A stretch of 64,000 nt of DNA, from the NCBI GenBank assembly GCA_964588795.1, contig CAZPQN010000007.1:23008-87007 (forward strand). The letters run 5' to 3'. This document shows positions 43,900 through 54,349 of the stretch, in pieces. Position 1 is the first letter of the stretch, and each line of letters begins with the position of its first letter. The notes beneath the pieces are model-generated. The model made no database searches. It had not been told where the DNA came from and saw only the letters and a program-made list of their open reading frames with translations. This DNA is from CAZPQN01 sp964588795 (GTDB lineage: Bacteria; Fidelibacterota; UBA2242). The position numbers and the translations under genes are program-made.

Positions 43900-45681
43900 A
43901 TGAATTCCATGGTAATTGCACACAGGTTTTTTGAAAATGTGGAAAAATTTAAAGACAAACCCGCTCTGCTCAGCAAAATCACCGCTCAGTATCGCCCGTT
44001 GACTTACCAGGAGTTAGGCGAAAAGGTGCGGAGTATCAGCCTGGTTTTGGACAGCTGGGGCATGCAAAAAGGAGATCGCGCAGCGATTCTGTCTGAGAAT
44101 CGTGAGGAATGGATGATGAGCGACCTCGCTAACTTGTCCATCGGTGTTGTTTCGGTACCCGTTTACCCGACTCTATCCGCTGAATCCTCGCTGGCGCTAT
44201 TCAGACATGCCGCACCTCGTGTATTATTTGTCAGCAATATGGAGCAATTGACCAAAGCCTTAAGCACCGGATATCTGTTCGAGCATGTAATCCTTTTCGA
44301 TGGGACTGCGACAGACGAGCGGGTTACCCTTTTATCCGAGGTTATCAACCAGGGTAACCGCCTCCATACAGAAAAGCCGGAGCATTTTGTGGAACTTATG
44401 GAAAAAGTTGAACCCGGTGATCTGGTTTGTATCAACTATACTTCGGGAACCACCGGAGAGCCCAAAGGTGTGATGCTGACCAACCTGAATTTTGTCCGGG
44501 ACGTTGATAACTCGGTGCAAATCATCTGTATTTATCCCGAGGATACCTTTTTATCATTCCTGCCGCTGAGCCATGTCCTGGAACGAATGGGGGGCTATTA
44601 TGTGCCGATGTTGTTAGGAGCGACCGTCGGTTTTGCCGAGAGTGTCGAGAAAGTGGTTGATAACATGAGCGAAGTGCAACCGACGATTTTGATCAGCGTT
44701 CCCCGGCTTTTTGAAAAGATTTACGGGACGGTTATGTCCGGTGTCAATGCCGGCTCTTTTCTGAAAAAAAAGATTTTTTTCTGGGCCTTGAAAAGTGCGC
44801 GTCCGCGCATGTTTGCCGAACTTCACGGCCTAGTGCCCACCTGGTGGCAGAAACAGAAAATCAGCATCGCCGACCGCCTGGTATTTAATAAGTTACAGAA
44901 AAGAACCGGGGGGCGACTTCAGCGGTTCGTTTCCGGTGGCGCTCCGCTTTCCAAGGAAATCGCCGAATTTTTCTTTTGCGCTGGTCTGCGGATTTATGAA
45001 GGCTATGGCCTGACCGAAACCAGCCCGGTGATCACCGTTAACGGTCCGGGCAAGGTGCGGATTGGTGCGGTCGGTGTAGCTGTGCCGGAGACCGAGTTCA
45101 AAATTGCCGCCGATAACGAAATCTTGGTGCGCGGCCCGCAGGTGATGAAAGGATACTATAAAAACGAAGCTGCCACACGTGAGGTAATTGATCCGGATGG
45201 TTTTCTACACACCGGGGATATCGGTTATTTCGATGGGGATGGTTTCCTGTTTTTAACTGATCGCAAAAAAAACATATTGATTACCGCTGGTGGCAAGAAT
45301 GTTGCGCCGCAACCCATTGAAGACGCCATCAAACTCAGCCCGTATATCGCTGAAGTCGTCGTCGTGGGCGACCGGCGACCTTTTATCAGCGCCCTGGTTG
45401 TTGCTGACCAGAATGCGCTGATTAAATGGGCTGAGTCTAACCGGCTGGTTTTTGAAAATTATGCCACCTTGATCGAGATGCCGCAGGTTAAAAGTTTAAT
45501 GGAGGCGGAAATCGAGCGCCAGACCAGCCATTTTTCACGTTTCGAAAAAATCAAGAAATTCAGTATCCTGCCGCACGATTTCACCATCGAAACCGGTGAA
45601 CTCACGCCATCCCTAAAGGTCAAGAAAAAAGTCGTTCTGGAAAAGTACGCAGCGTTGATCGAGAAAATGTACCAGGATTAA
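43900..45681 (+). CDS. Long-chain acyl-CoA ligase (AMP-forming)
   Basis: A 593-residue ANL-superfamily enzyme that activates fatty acids to acyl-CoA via acyl-AMP. P-loop motif YTSGTTGEPKGVMLTN (about residue 180), YEGYGLTETSP, and DGFLHTGDIGYFD with the catalytic Lys-containing C-terminal subdomain (DRKKNILITAGGKNVAPQPIE). The sequence style is that of FadD15-like membrane-associated long-chain ligases. Chain-length preference unknown. Confidence 0.9.
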   Translation: MNSMVIAHRFFENVEKFKDKPALLSKITAQYRPLTYQELGEKVRSISLVLDSWGMQKGDRAAILSENREEWMMSDLANLSIGVVSVPVYPTLSAESSLALFRHAAPRVLFVSNMEQLTKALSTGYLFEHVILFDGTATDERVTLLSEVINQGNRLHTEKPEHFVELMEKVEPGDLVCINYTSGTTGEPKGVMLTNLNFVRDVDNSVQIICIYPEDTFLSFLPLSHVLERMGGYYVPMLLGATVGFAESVEKVVDNMSEVQPTILISVPRLFEKIYGTVMSGVNAGSFLKKKIFFWALKSARPRMFAELHGLVPTWWQKQKISIADRLVFNKLQKRTGGRLQRFVSGGAPLSKEIAEFFFCAGLRIYEGYGLTETSPVITVNGPGKVRIGAVGVAVPETEFKIAADNEILVRGPQVMKGYYKNEAATREVIDPDGFLHTGDIGYFDGDGFLFLTDRKKNILITAGGKNVAPQPIEDAIKLSPYIAEVVVVGDRRPFISALVVADQNALIKWAESNRLVFENYATLIEMPQVKSLMEAEIERQTSHFSRFEKIKKFSILPHDFTIETGELTPSLKVKKKVVLEKYAALIEKMYQD

Positions 45682-45739
45682 ATCGGATAATCACTGCGAC
45701 AATAATCTTTAGAGTGAAGTGCGGATTCAGTGGCAAAGG

Positions 45740-45767
45740 TTGACTAGCGCGGAAACATAAATATGAT
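45740..45767 (+). promoter_or_regulatory. Candidate upstream promoter of the tamB operon
   Basis: TTGACT (45740-45745) and TATGAT (45762-45767) with a 16-bp spacer, both close to sigma-70 consensus. It lies in the 181-bp intergenic region before tamB, about 95 bp ahead of the ATG, and is followed by a second promoter-like element. Confidence 0.5.
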
Positions 45768-45796
45768 GACGGGATTAAAACCTTTATCGAAGATGA

Positions 45797-45826
45797 TTGA
45801 CAGGAAACAATGTTGGTAATTTTAAT
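45797..45826 (+). promoter_or_regulatory. Candidate proximal promoter of the tamB operon
   Basis: Perfect -35 TTGACA (45797-45802) and -10 TTTAAT (45821-45826, five of six to consensus) with an 18-bp spacer. Predicted start near 45833 gives a leader of about 30 nt. Together with the upstream element this suggests tandem promoters for tamB-tamA and perhaps clpB. Confidence 0.5.
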
Positions 45827-45862
45827 GCAGGTAGCTAAATTTATCCGATAATCAGGTCGAGT

Positions 45863-48800
45863 ATGAAAAGGGTCGCCAAAATATCAATCCTTGCCTTGGT
45901 TCTGGTATTTTTTATCCTGAGTGCCGCCGGATTCCTGATTCTTAAGACTGATTACTGGAAAAACCTGTTCATGAACTACATTAACCGGCAATTAAGTCTG
46001 CGGACAGATTTACGTGTAATCGGTGAAGGACTGAGCGGCAATCTGCTTTATCGCCTGCGGTACGAAAAACTCAGGATTGTCAATAAACATGATTATGAAA
46101 TCTGCGAATTGAGCGGAGTGCGTCTTTCGTACAGTTGGCGGGATTTATTCCAAGCGAAGCATACCCTGCGTCACCTGCGGATTGACAGCCTCGACTGTGC
46201 CTATCCGGCGAGTTTCGATTCTCTCATTGCCGCGCTCCCGGCTCGTGCTGATACTGTGCCACCCGCGCTCAAAATATTCCTTCCAACGATTGATCTGCGC
46301 TCTTTGCGGATTGGCGATAGCCGACGGAGCGGGCAGAATTTGGTTGCCGGTGGATTTCTCAGAGGTAGTCTTGCAATGAGCGGCGACACACTCACTGTTG
46401 GTCTGGACTCAGCTGGTTTTGAGGTCAAGGCAATTGGAGAGCGATTGACTTTTAAAGAGACTGCTCTGGAACTGCGGCGGGACACTTTGGAAATAGCCCG
46501 TTGTACTTTGAGGAACAAGTCCACCACATTGAACCTGGCGGGAAGCATTTTGATGCAGACACCAGTGCGCACTCGAGTGAGGGTAGCCGTTGATCGTATC
46601 AACCTCAGCGAACGTTTACCTCAGATCGATGGGATATTTCAGACTGATGATTATCTGGATCTGCGTGGTCAGATTACGACTATCGGCACGGAAATCAATT
46701 TTGATGGCGAATTCGGCGGGCGTCTGCGCAATCGTCAAGTGACCGATGGTCAAATAACGGCCGGCATTAAGAAAAACCAGATTACCGTCAGTTCCCTGTC
46801 CTTTTTAACCGGCGAGGAGCAGATCAGCGGCGCCATTTCCGGTAACCTCCTCAAAGGTATCACCGTCAATCTGCGATTCGCAGGTTTGGATTCTTACGAC
46901 TGGGGCCTTACCCCAGTGCATACCGAACTGCACGGCGGTGTGGTGCTGCGGACCATCGGACCGGTGATCCAACCTGATACCATTTATGCGCGGGTGGAAT
47001 TGACCGAAAGCCAGGTCGCCCCCCTGCGTTTCAATGGAATTGCCGGCGAGGTCATTTATACGGGAGGTTTTGTAGCGATCCTCGATACCTTTTACCTGCA
47101 GTTAGGGGAGACGATGCTGAAAGTAGAAGGCGAGGCAGATTTAAATGATCGTACAGTCGATGCCCGGGCTTATTTTAGAGCGATACAGGGGGATTTGATC
47201 GCCAGTTTCATAAAAGCTGATACCCTGGTCGGTACGATTGATGGCTTTATCGAAGCTACCGGTAGTTTGGCGGCTCCTGACCTGCGAGGCTGGTTTCGTG
47301 GCAATCGTTTCGGGTTGCCGAACCTGAACTTTACTGAGAGTATCGCCCGTTTTGGGTTCGTCAATATCCAGGAAAAAAAGTTCGGCGATATTTTTATTGA
47401 AGCCAGCGATGGTCGCACGCCTCTGATCCCGGAACCAATTCCGCTGACTTCGCTCATCGTGCGCTTTGAAGGCGACACCACGTACGTACAATTGCTCAAA
47501 GCGGTGGGAGAAAACTTGGATGTGGAAGTGCGGGGGAATGTGATTGCCCTGACCGATTTTAACCTCCAGGATATTAAAATTTCCCGGAGTGGCAACATCT
47601 TGCATAATCTTGATCCAATCCATTTTTCGTGGAAACGGGACACTTTAAGTTTAGAAAAAGTACATTTCAGATTGAATGATGGTTCCCTGATCGTTTCTGG
47701 TTGTGCCATTCACAATAATCTGCAATCGGCTCAGATATTATTTTCCAATTTATCGGTTGATCCCCTGAATGCCTTTCTGAAAGGACGCCAGGGGGTCGGT
47801 GGGATTCTTGGCGGGAAGTTGGAATACTGGCAAAAAGATAATCGTCCTTATTTTCAGGGCGATCTCAATCTGACTGACGCGCGTCTGTTAGGGCAAAGGT
47901 TCAAGGAAATCAGTCTCACCGGAAAGGTATCCGACAAGCTTTTCAGCGTCGAAAATTTTCTGGTTAGGGACAATGAACAGGGCATAATGACCGGGCAGGG
48001 GTTTTTTACCTGCCAGATAAAACCGGGTAGCGCTCAACCCTTTGTGACGCCGACCGACACAGTCAGCCTGCAGCTGGCTTTTAATAATTTTGATTTTAAA
48101 ACATTCCGGCGCTATCTGTTGCCGGATCTGGCCAAGGATGGCGACCTGAATGGGACCTTAGCGGTTTATCACTGGTTGGGTTCACCCCGCCTGAGTTACG
48201 ATTTCACACTTGCCAACCCAGTTTTTGACCGCATCAGCGGTAAGGAAGCCCGGGTCAAGGGCGGCTATCAGGACGGTAAACTGCAATTTACGGAGTTGCT
48301 GTTAACCGATGCCCTTGGCACTACCCGCGGACGCGGTTATCTACCACTCAACCTATGTTTCGCTCCACTAAAAGCTGAGTTCGGCTGGGATGAGCCGCTT
48401 AATATGAATTTTTCCAGTCATACTACTTCGCTGGAATTCCTGAGCCTTTACTTGGATGACGTCGAGAGTATCCGGGGCAGTTTCGATCTCGCCCTGGCAA
48501 TTTCCGGGACGCCCCGCCGTCCAATCCGGACGGGTAATTTTAATGTAAAAGATGGCATAATTATCGTCAATGAACTGGAAAATCCCATCACGGGGGTCAC
48601 CGGCAGTGCAGTTATGAAAGATAATCTGATGGAGATCGTGAACCTGACCGGTTATATGCATCGCCCCCAATCTCAGGCGCGGGTCAGCCGTTGGCGCGAT
48701 CGCCTGAAAGCCATGACCTGGGATGTGATTTTCCCTCCCAAAATTCCGGAAGATCAGCCCAACCTGAATATTACCGGTCGGATTGGCTTTCAGCGCTTTT

Positions 48801-49786
48801 TCCGTCCGGACTTCGATGTTAAGGTGCTGGGGGAAGAAATCTACGTGCGTACCCTGTTGGCAGAACAGGAGGGTGTGATTGACGCGGTGCTGACCGTTGC
48901 CGGCAGTGACACCCTGCTGATAAACGGGGAGGTGGATATCGGTGACTTAATCATCCGCAATGAATTCACCAGCGAGGAAGCAATTGCACCGGCACCATCC
49001 GCTCCATCCTCAATCTTTACTTCGACGAATATCCATACCATCATACCCGGCAGTCTTTATTTTCAGAACAGCCAGCTGGATGCCGAGCTGGAAGGAGAGA
49101 TGTGGATCAGTCAGTCGGGGGATGAGCCCTATCGCTTTGCGGGCACGCTCGACATCCGCAGCGGTAAATTCTTCTACTATGGTTGGGAATTCGACATTCA
49201 ACGCGGATCCATCATTTTCGATCCAATCGAATTTAATCCTACCCTGGACATCGAAGCCCAGGTAGATCTGGCATCCTATAGTATGGGAGACACGACGACC
49301 GGTAAAACCAGTCCCAGCGAGTTGGCGACGGTCCGCCTGACCGGGAATCTCGATAACCCTCTGCTTGAATTTGAGTCTACCAATTATTCGCAGAGCGATA
49401 TCATCATGTTTCTTACCCGAACCCAGAATATCGGAAGTCAGGCCTTTACCCAGGAACGCCTGTCCTCGGACGCGCTCAACATGTTTGGAATGTACTTCGA
49501 GCGCCAGCTGGAGAAGAGCATCAGCCGGATCAGCGGGCTGGATGAATTTGAACTGCGCACGCGCGGCAATCTGTTCGCCAATCAGCAACCTGACCAGTGG
49601 AGTATCGTTCTCGGACGCAAAATTGCCCGCAACCTTTATTTCAAATATGAACGTACTTTTTCGCTAATTGAGCCCAACCAGCTATTTGGTCTCGAATACC
49701 GGCTGAATCGCAATATCTCGATTGCCGGTGATGTCGATCAGGAAGGTTTGCTCAGAATCAACTACCGTTATAAATATCGCTATTGA
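45863..49786 (+). CDS. tamB: TamB-like translocation and assembly module protein
   Basis: A 1307-residue protein with one N-terminal membrane anchor (about 7-28) and a very long beta-rich body, the layout of TamB/AsmA-like proteins that span the periplasm and move phospholipids or help insert barrel proteins. The C-terminal DUF490-type domain is recognisable: GTLDIRSGKFFYYGWEF, RGSIIFDP, NPTLDIEAQV, then GLEYRLNRNISIAGDVDQEG and LRINYRYKYRY. It is coupled to the following Omp85 gene through TTGA, as tamB and tamA often are. Confidence 0.88.
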   Translation: MKRVAKISILALVLVFFILSAAGFLILKTDYWKNLFMNYINRQLSLRTDLRVIGEGLSGNLLYRLRYEKLRIVNKHDYEICELSGVRLSYSWRDLFQAKHTLRHLRIDSLDCAYPASFDSLIAALPARADTVPPALKIFLPTIDLRSLRIGDSRRSGQNLVAGGFLRGSLAMSGDTLTVGLDSAGFEVKAIGERLTFKETALELRRDTLEIARCTLRNKSTTLNLAGSILMQTPVRTRVRVAVDRINLSERLPQIDGIFQTDDYLDLRGQITTIGTEINFDGEFGGRLRNRQVTDGQITAGIKKNQITVSSLSFLTGEEQISGAISGNLLKGITVNLRFAGLDSYDWGLTPVHTELHGGVVLRTIGPVIQPDTIYARVELTESQVAPLRFNGIAGEVIYTGGFVAILDTFYLQLGETMLKVEGEADLNDRTVDARAYFRAIQGDLIASFIKADTLVGTIDGFIEATGSLAAPDLRGWFRGNRFGLPNLNFTESIARFGFVNIQEKKFGDIFIEASDGRTPLIPEPIPLTSLIVRFEGDTTYVQLLKAVGENLDVEVRGNVIALTDFNLQDIKISRSGNILHNLDPIHFSWKRDTLSLEKVHFRLNDGSLIVSGCAIHNNLQSAQILFSNLSVDPLNAFLKGRQGVGGILGGKLEYWQKDNRPYFQGDLNLTDARLLGQRFKEISLTGKVSDKLFSVENFLVRDNEQGIMTGQGFFTCQIKPGSAQPFVTPTDTVSLQLAFNNFDFKTFRRYLLPDLAKDGDLNGTLAVYHWLGSPRLSYDFTLANPVFDRISGKEARVKGGYQDGKLQFTELLLTDALGTTRGRGYLPLNLCFAPLKAEFGWDEPLNMNFSSHTTSLEFLSLYLDDVESIRGSFDLALAISGTPRRPIRTGNFNVKDGIIIVNELENPITGVTGSAVMKDNLMEIVNLTGYMHRPQSQARVSRWRDRLKAMTWDVIFPPKIPEDQPNLNITGRIGFQRFFRPDFDVKVLGEEIYVRTLLAEQEGVIDAVLTVAGSDTLLINGEVDIGDLIIRNEFTSEEAIAPAPSAPSSIFTSTNIHTIIPGSLYFQNSQLDAELEGEMWISQSGDEPYRFAGTLDIRSGKFFYYGWEFDIQRGSIIFDPIEFNPTLDIEAQVDLASYSMGDTTTGKTSPSELATVRLTGNLDNPLLEFESTNYSQSDIIMFLTRTQNIGSQAFTQERLSSDALNMFGMYFERQLEKSISRISGLDEFELRTRGNLFANQQPDQWSIVLGRKIARNLYFKYERTFSLIEPNQLFGLEYRLNRNISIAGDVDQEGLLRINYRYKYRY

Positions 49787-51612
49787 AAAACTATTGCTTC
49801 TTGCGGGTGGTTGGTTGGGTTTTGATAATTTGCATAACGACCCTGCCAGCTAAACTTGAGTCGAAAAGCGATTTCCGGGCGACGGAATATGTTGTCGGGA
49901 AAATTTTCATAACCGGCAATCAGAAGTTTTCAACTTCGCGTCTGAAGCGTCTCATAGATTTAAAAGAACGGCGCATCTGGCGGTCGAAGACTTTTACCCG
50001 GCGCCTTTTAGCCCTGGATCGTTTGGCGCTGGAAAACACTTACGTGAAAAACGGCTACTTGTACGCTACCGTGCGTGATTCCTTCCAGGTGCATCCTAAT
50101 CATGTCGTTGATATTTTTTTTTCAATCAGTGAGGGACAGCAATATTTTTTTAAAGACCTGACCGTCTCCGGCACCCAGCTGCTGTCGGACAAGAAAATCC
50201 GCGCGATCATCGCCCATAAGAAAGGACAACCCTATAATCCGATTCAGATCCGCAATGGCATTAAAACTATTCAGACGGAATATGCCAACATCGGCAAACC
50301 ACTGGCGGTAATTCGCGATTCTATCGCGGTTGAGGATGGTATTCATCTTTTCCTAAATATTCAGGAAAACCGCACGATGCACGTCGGGGACATCCATATC
50401 CGCAATAACCAGAAGGTTAAAGACCGTCCCATCCGCCGCGAAATCGTGCTGAAGCCCGGTGACCTCTATTCGCTGGAAAAAGTCGAGCTCTCGAAACGTC
50501 ACATCTACGAAACCGGGCTGTTTTCAAGTGTCAGCATCCATCCCAGCGATTTCGATACCACCAAGAACCAGTTGAACCTGATCGTGAACGTCCGTGAACT
50601 GGATATGCACTACTTTGGTGTGAATTTTGGTTTGGGTCAGGATCGCGGACTGAGTGAACCCTATACCTCTTTCGATATCGCCGGCGAATGGTTGAACCGC
50701 AATATTGCCGGTCGCGGCAGTCGCTTCAGTATTAATTTGGAAACGGCGCTGAATATGACCGATATCTTCCGCCAGCCCCGTACCGCCGCCGAAATAGTCT
50801 ACATCGAACCCTGGTTGCTCGGCTTTCGGTCGTCTAATTCGTTTCGGTTGTTTTTTGAAAACCAGGTTTTGGAGGAACAATCGCGCACCAGCTTCGGCGG
50901 TGAAATAGCCCTGATTTATCAGCCGGAGCGGAGATTCTACCTGAAATCCGGTGTGGAAATCCGCGGTATCAAGTTCAGTACCGAAGTTGACCCGACGGCG
51001 GTCAATCCCTTAGACCGCGAACGCGCAATTTCATTGACTCTCCGCCGGGATTATCGCGACAACTTTCTCTTCCCTAAGAATGGCAGTTTACTGACCACGA
51101 GCGGAAAGATCGTCGGTACCATTCTCGGCGGTACGCAGGATTATTACAAATTCGAAGTCAGTTACAGCCAGTACTTTCAGATATTAGGCCCGATAGTATT
51201 GGCCTACCGCGCCAAATTGGGTCTAATGGAAAGCCTGAGCGCCGATGATCCACCACTTTATGAACAATTTTACCTGGGAGGCTCGACCAGTATGCGTGGC
51301 TGGCGGGAACGCGAATTTCTCAGAAAAAGTGGGAATCCGATTGGTGCTAACGCGAAAGCCCTGACCTCGGCTGAAATCCGCTTTCCGCTGTTCTGGTTAT
51401 TGGGCGGTGAGATTTTTGTTGATGGTGGCAATATGGCTGATGAGTTTAAAACATTACTGGGCATGACATATCGATGGGACGCCGGTCTTGGCTTGACAAT
51501 TGCATCTCCTTTAGGACCGATCAGAGTTGATTATGCGAAAAAACTACCAATTAAAGGCGAAGATCAAGACAATCTCTGGCAGATTCAGTTCGGAATCCCC
51601 TACTCATTCTAA
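49783..51612 (+). CDS. tamA: TamA/BamA-type Omp85 outer-membrane protein
   Basis: A 609-residue Omp85 protein: signal peptide (about 7-25), three POTRA-like domains (about 37-275; for example VGKIFITGNQKFSTSRL and VGDIHIRNNQKVKDRPIRREI) and a C-terminal barrel. The loop-6 motif GGSTSMRGWRERE contains the conserved Arg, and the barrel ends DNLWQIQFGIPYSF with terminal Phe. Start TTG 49783 overlaps the tamB stop. TamA is preferred to BamA for its pairing with tamB and short POTRA array, but it could also be this organism's BamA. Confidence 0.87.
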   Translation: MKNYCFLRVVGWVLIICITTLPAKLESKSDFRATEYVVGKIFITGNQKFSTSRLKRLIDLKERRIWRSKTFTRRLLALDRLALENTYVKNGYLYATVRDSFQVHPNHVVDIFFSISEGQQYFFKDLTVSGTQLLSDKKIRAIIAHKKGQPYNPIQIRNGIKTIQTEYANIGKPLAVIRDSIAVEDGIHLFLNIQENRTMHVGDIHIRNNQKVKDRPIRREIVLKPGDLYSLEKVELSKRHIYETGLFSSVSIHPSDFDTTKNQLNLIVNVRELDMHYFGVNFGLGQDRGLSEPYTSFDIAGEWLNRNIAGRGSRFSINLETALNMTDIFRQPRTAAEIVYIEPWLLGFRSSNSFRLFFENQVLEEQSRTSFGGEIALIYQPERRFYLKSGVEIRGIKFSTEVDPTAVNPLDRERAISLTLRRDYRDNFLFPKNGSLLTTSGKIVGTILGGTQDYYKFEVSYSQYFQILGPIVLAYRAKLGLMESLSADDPPLYEQFYLGGSTSMRGWREREFLRKSGNPIGANAKALTSAEIRFPLFWLLGGEIFVDGGNMADEFKTLLGMTYRWDAGLGLTIASPLGPIRVDYAKKLPIKGEDQDNLWQIQFGIPYSF

Positions 51613-51627
51613 AGGAGAAGCGCAATC

Positions 51628-54267
51628 ATGTTAACGTTTGACCGGTTCACCCTGAAGGCTCAGGAAGTCTTAAAAAATGCGGTTGATACAGCCGCCCGCC
51701 TGAATCATCAACAAATTGAACCGGAGCACCTGCTTTATGCCATTTTGACGACAGCCGAGAATGTCGGTTTGGCAGTTTTAAAGAAGGTGGTCGATACACC
51801 GGAAAAATTTACCCAGACGATCGAAAATTTGCTGGATCGTTTTCCCAAGGTCAGCGGCAATGTCGGTCAGCCGTATCTCAGTAACGCTACCAATCAGGTG
51901 TTCACCTCGGCGGAGGAGTACGCCAAACAATTTCAAGATGAGTATCTCAGCGTGGAGCATCTGATTTTGGCGCTCAACGATACAGCCAGGGGCGATTTGA
52001 AGAAAACCCTGCGCGCGCATGGCATCAATGAGGAAAACCTGCTGAAAGCACTCAAGGAAATTCGCGGCTCACAGTCTGTTACGGATCAGTCTCCGGAGGA
52101 CAAGTATCAGGCACTCAAGAAGTACTGCCGGGATCTGAATGATTTGGCACGCCGGGGAAAACTTGACCCTGTGATCGGTCGGGAAGAAGAAATCCGCCGG
52201 GTCTTACAGGTTCTGACCCGCCGCACGAAAAACAATCCGGTGCTGATTGGTGAGGCCGGGGTGGGCAAGACCGCGATTGCCGAGGGGTTGGCTCTGCGTA
52301 TCGTCAATCAGGACGTCCCGGAAGGGATGAAAACCAAACGGATCATGGCGCTCGATATGGGGGCTTTGATTGCCGGAGCCAAATTCCGCGGTGAATTCGA
52401 AGATCGGCTGAAGTCCGTTCTGCGGGAAATCAGTGAAGCCCAGGGTTCGATAGTTCTGTTTATTGATGAGATTCACACTGTCGTGGGCGCGGGAGCCGCG
52501 GAAGGGGCTGTGGATGCTTCGAACCTGCTCAAACCGGCGTTGGCGCGGGGCGACCTGCGTTGCATCGGCGCGACGACATTCAACGAGTACCGCAAGTACA
52601 TCGAGAAGGACAAGGCTCTGGAGCGCCGTTTTCAACCGGTGCGGATTGACGAACCGACCATTGAGGATGCGATCTCCATCCTGCGCGGCATCAAGGAACG
52701 TTACGAAATTCACCACGGTATTCGCATCACCGATGCGGCGATCGTGGCGGCGGTCGAACTCTCCCAGCGATACATCACCGAGCGTTTTTTACCGGACAAA
52801 GCCATAGATTTAATTGATGAGGCCGCCAGCCGACTGCGCCTTGATATTGATTCATTGCCTGCCGACCTGGACGAAGTCGAGCGCAAAATCAGTCAGCTGG
52901 AGATCGAAAGCCACGCCCTGGCGAAGGAAAAGGACAATGAAGAATCCCATCAGCGTTATTTAAAAATCCAGCAGGATCTGGCTGAGTTCAAAGAGGAGGC
53001 CGCTACCCTGCGGGCGCACTGGCAGGAAGAAAAGAAGCACATCGCCGCCATCAATGATCTGAAAAAGCAGATCGAGAATCGGCGCCTGGAAGCCGAGAAA
53101 GCCGAGAGGGAAGGTAACTGGGAACGCGCCGCCCAGCTCGTGCACGCCGAACTGCCTGAACTCAACCGGCAATTTGAACAGGAAAAGAAATTTCTGAAGA
53201 AATTTCAGGCCAAACGGGCCTTGTTGCGGGAAGAAGTCACCGAAGAAGATATCGCCGAGATCGTCGCCCGCTGGACGCATATTCCAGTCAGCCGTTTAAT
53301 TGAAGGCGAACGAGCGAAATTATTGAACATGGAAGCCAAATTGCATGAACGTGTCATCGGGCAGGACGAAGCCGTCCGGGCGGTCGCCAATGCTGTCCGT
53401 CGGGGGCGCGCTGGCCTGCAGGACGAAAATCGGCCCCTGGCAACTTTCATTTTCACCGGCTCGACCGGGGTCGGGAAAACCGAATTAGCCAAAGCTCTGG
53501 CCGAATTTCTTTTCAATGACGAAAACGCCCTGGTGCGTATCGATATGTCCGAATATATGGAAAAGCATGCCGTTTCGCGTTTGATCGGGGCGCCGCCCGG
53601 CTACGTCGGTTATGAGGAAGGCGGACAACTGACCGAAGCGGTTCGCCGGAAACCGTACTCGGTCGTTTTACTCGATGAAATCGAGAAAGCTCACCCGGAT
53701 GTATTCAATATTCTCCTGCAAGTGCTCGAAGACGGGCGCCTGACCGACAATCAGGGACGCGTGGCAAATTTCAAAAACAGCATTGTCATTATGACCTCCA
53801 ACCTGGGCTCTCAGGCAATCCTGGGGCAAACCAGCGAGGTGGATGAAGAAAATATCGAGGTCGTTTACGCTTCCATCCAGGAAACGATATTGTCGCAACT
53901 GCGCCAGTTGCTCAAGCCGGAATTCCTGAATCGCATTGACGAAATCATCGTCTTTAAACCGCTCCTGCCCCGGGAAATCAATCAGATCGTGGAACTGCAG
54001 TTTAAGCGGCTCCTGAAGCGTGTCAAGTCGCGCGATATCGAGGTGGAATTGACTACCGCCGCGCGGGATTTGATTGCCAAGGCGGGCTGGGATCCAATGT
54101 TCGGGGCCCGTCCCGTCAAGCGCCTCATCCAGCGTCAGGTTTTAGACCCGCTGGCTTTGGAAATGTTGGAGGAAAAATTTCAACCCGGCGATTCCCTGCA
54201 AGTCGCGATTGCCGACGGGAAAATTGTTTTCCGGAAAATTGAGAATAAAAGGAACAAAATATCCTGA
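51628..54267 (+). CDS. clpB: ATP-dependent disaggregase ClpB
   Basis: An 879-residue Hsp100 chaperone that extracts polypeptides from aggregates with DnaK. Clp-N domain (1-145), NBD1 with Walker A GEAGVGKT at 208-215, the coiled-coil middle domain (about 405-525, retained, which separates ClpB from ClpA/C), NBD2 with GSTGVGKT at 611-618, and the D2 small domain with GARPVKRLIQ. AAAGGAG precedes ATG 51628. Complete. Confidence 0.96.
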   Translation: MLTFDRFTLKAQEVLKNAVDTAARLNHQQIEPEHLLYAILTTAENVGLAVLKKVVDTPEKFTQTIENLLDRFPKVSGNVGQPYLSNATNQVFTSAEEYAKQFQDEYLSVEHLILALNDTARGDLKKTLRAHGINEENLLKALKEIRGSQSVTDQSPEDKYQALKKYCRDLNDLARRGKLDPVIGREEEIRRVLQVLTRRTKNNPVLIGEAGVGKTAIAEGLALRIVNQDVPEGMKTKRIMALDMGALIAGAKFRGEFEDRLKSVLREISEAQGSIVLFIDEIHTVVGAGAAEGAVDASNLLKPALARGDLRCIGATTFNEYRKYIEKDKALERRFQPVRIDEPTIEDAISILRGIKERYEIHHGIRITDAAIVAAVELSQRYITERFLPDKAIDLIDEAASRLRLDIDSLPADLDEVERKISQLEIESHALAKEKDNEESHQRYLKIQQDLAEFKEEAATLRAHWQEEKKHIAAINDLKKQIENRRLEAEKAEREGNWERAAQLVHAELPELNRQFEQEKKFLKKFQAKRALLREEVTEEDIAEIVARWTHIPVSRLIEGERAKLLNMEAKLHERVIGQDEAVRAVANAVRRGRAGLQDENRPLATFIFTGSTGVGKTELAKALAEFLFNDENALVRIDMSEYMEKHAVSRLIGAPPGYVGYEEGGQLTEAVRRKPYSVVLLDEIEKAHPDVFNILLQVLEDGRLTDNQGRVANFKNSIVIMTSNLGSQAILGQTSEVDEENIEVVYASIQETILSQLRQLLKPEFLNRIDEIIVFKPLLPREINQIVELQFKRLLKRVKSRDIEVELTTAARDLIAKAGWDPMFGARPVKRLIQRQVLDPLALEMLEEKFQPGDSLQVAIADGKIVFRKIENKRNKIS

Positions 54268-54349
54268 ACGACCGTTATACAGCCACAATTGCTGACCGGT
54301 TGGCAGGCAGATTGATAGAACAAAACTTTTTGGTTAAAGGAGAAAGTTG

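Noticed and set aside
45682..45849. A 9-bp inverted repeat (ATCGGATAA / TTATCCGAT) near both ends of the intergenic region before tamB
   Set aside because: Arms are about 150 bp apart and do not extend; a match of this length by chance in such a region is not rare.
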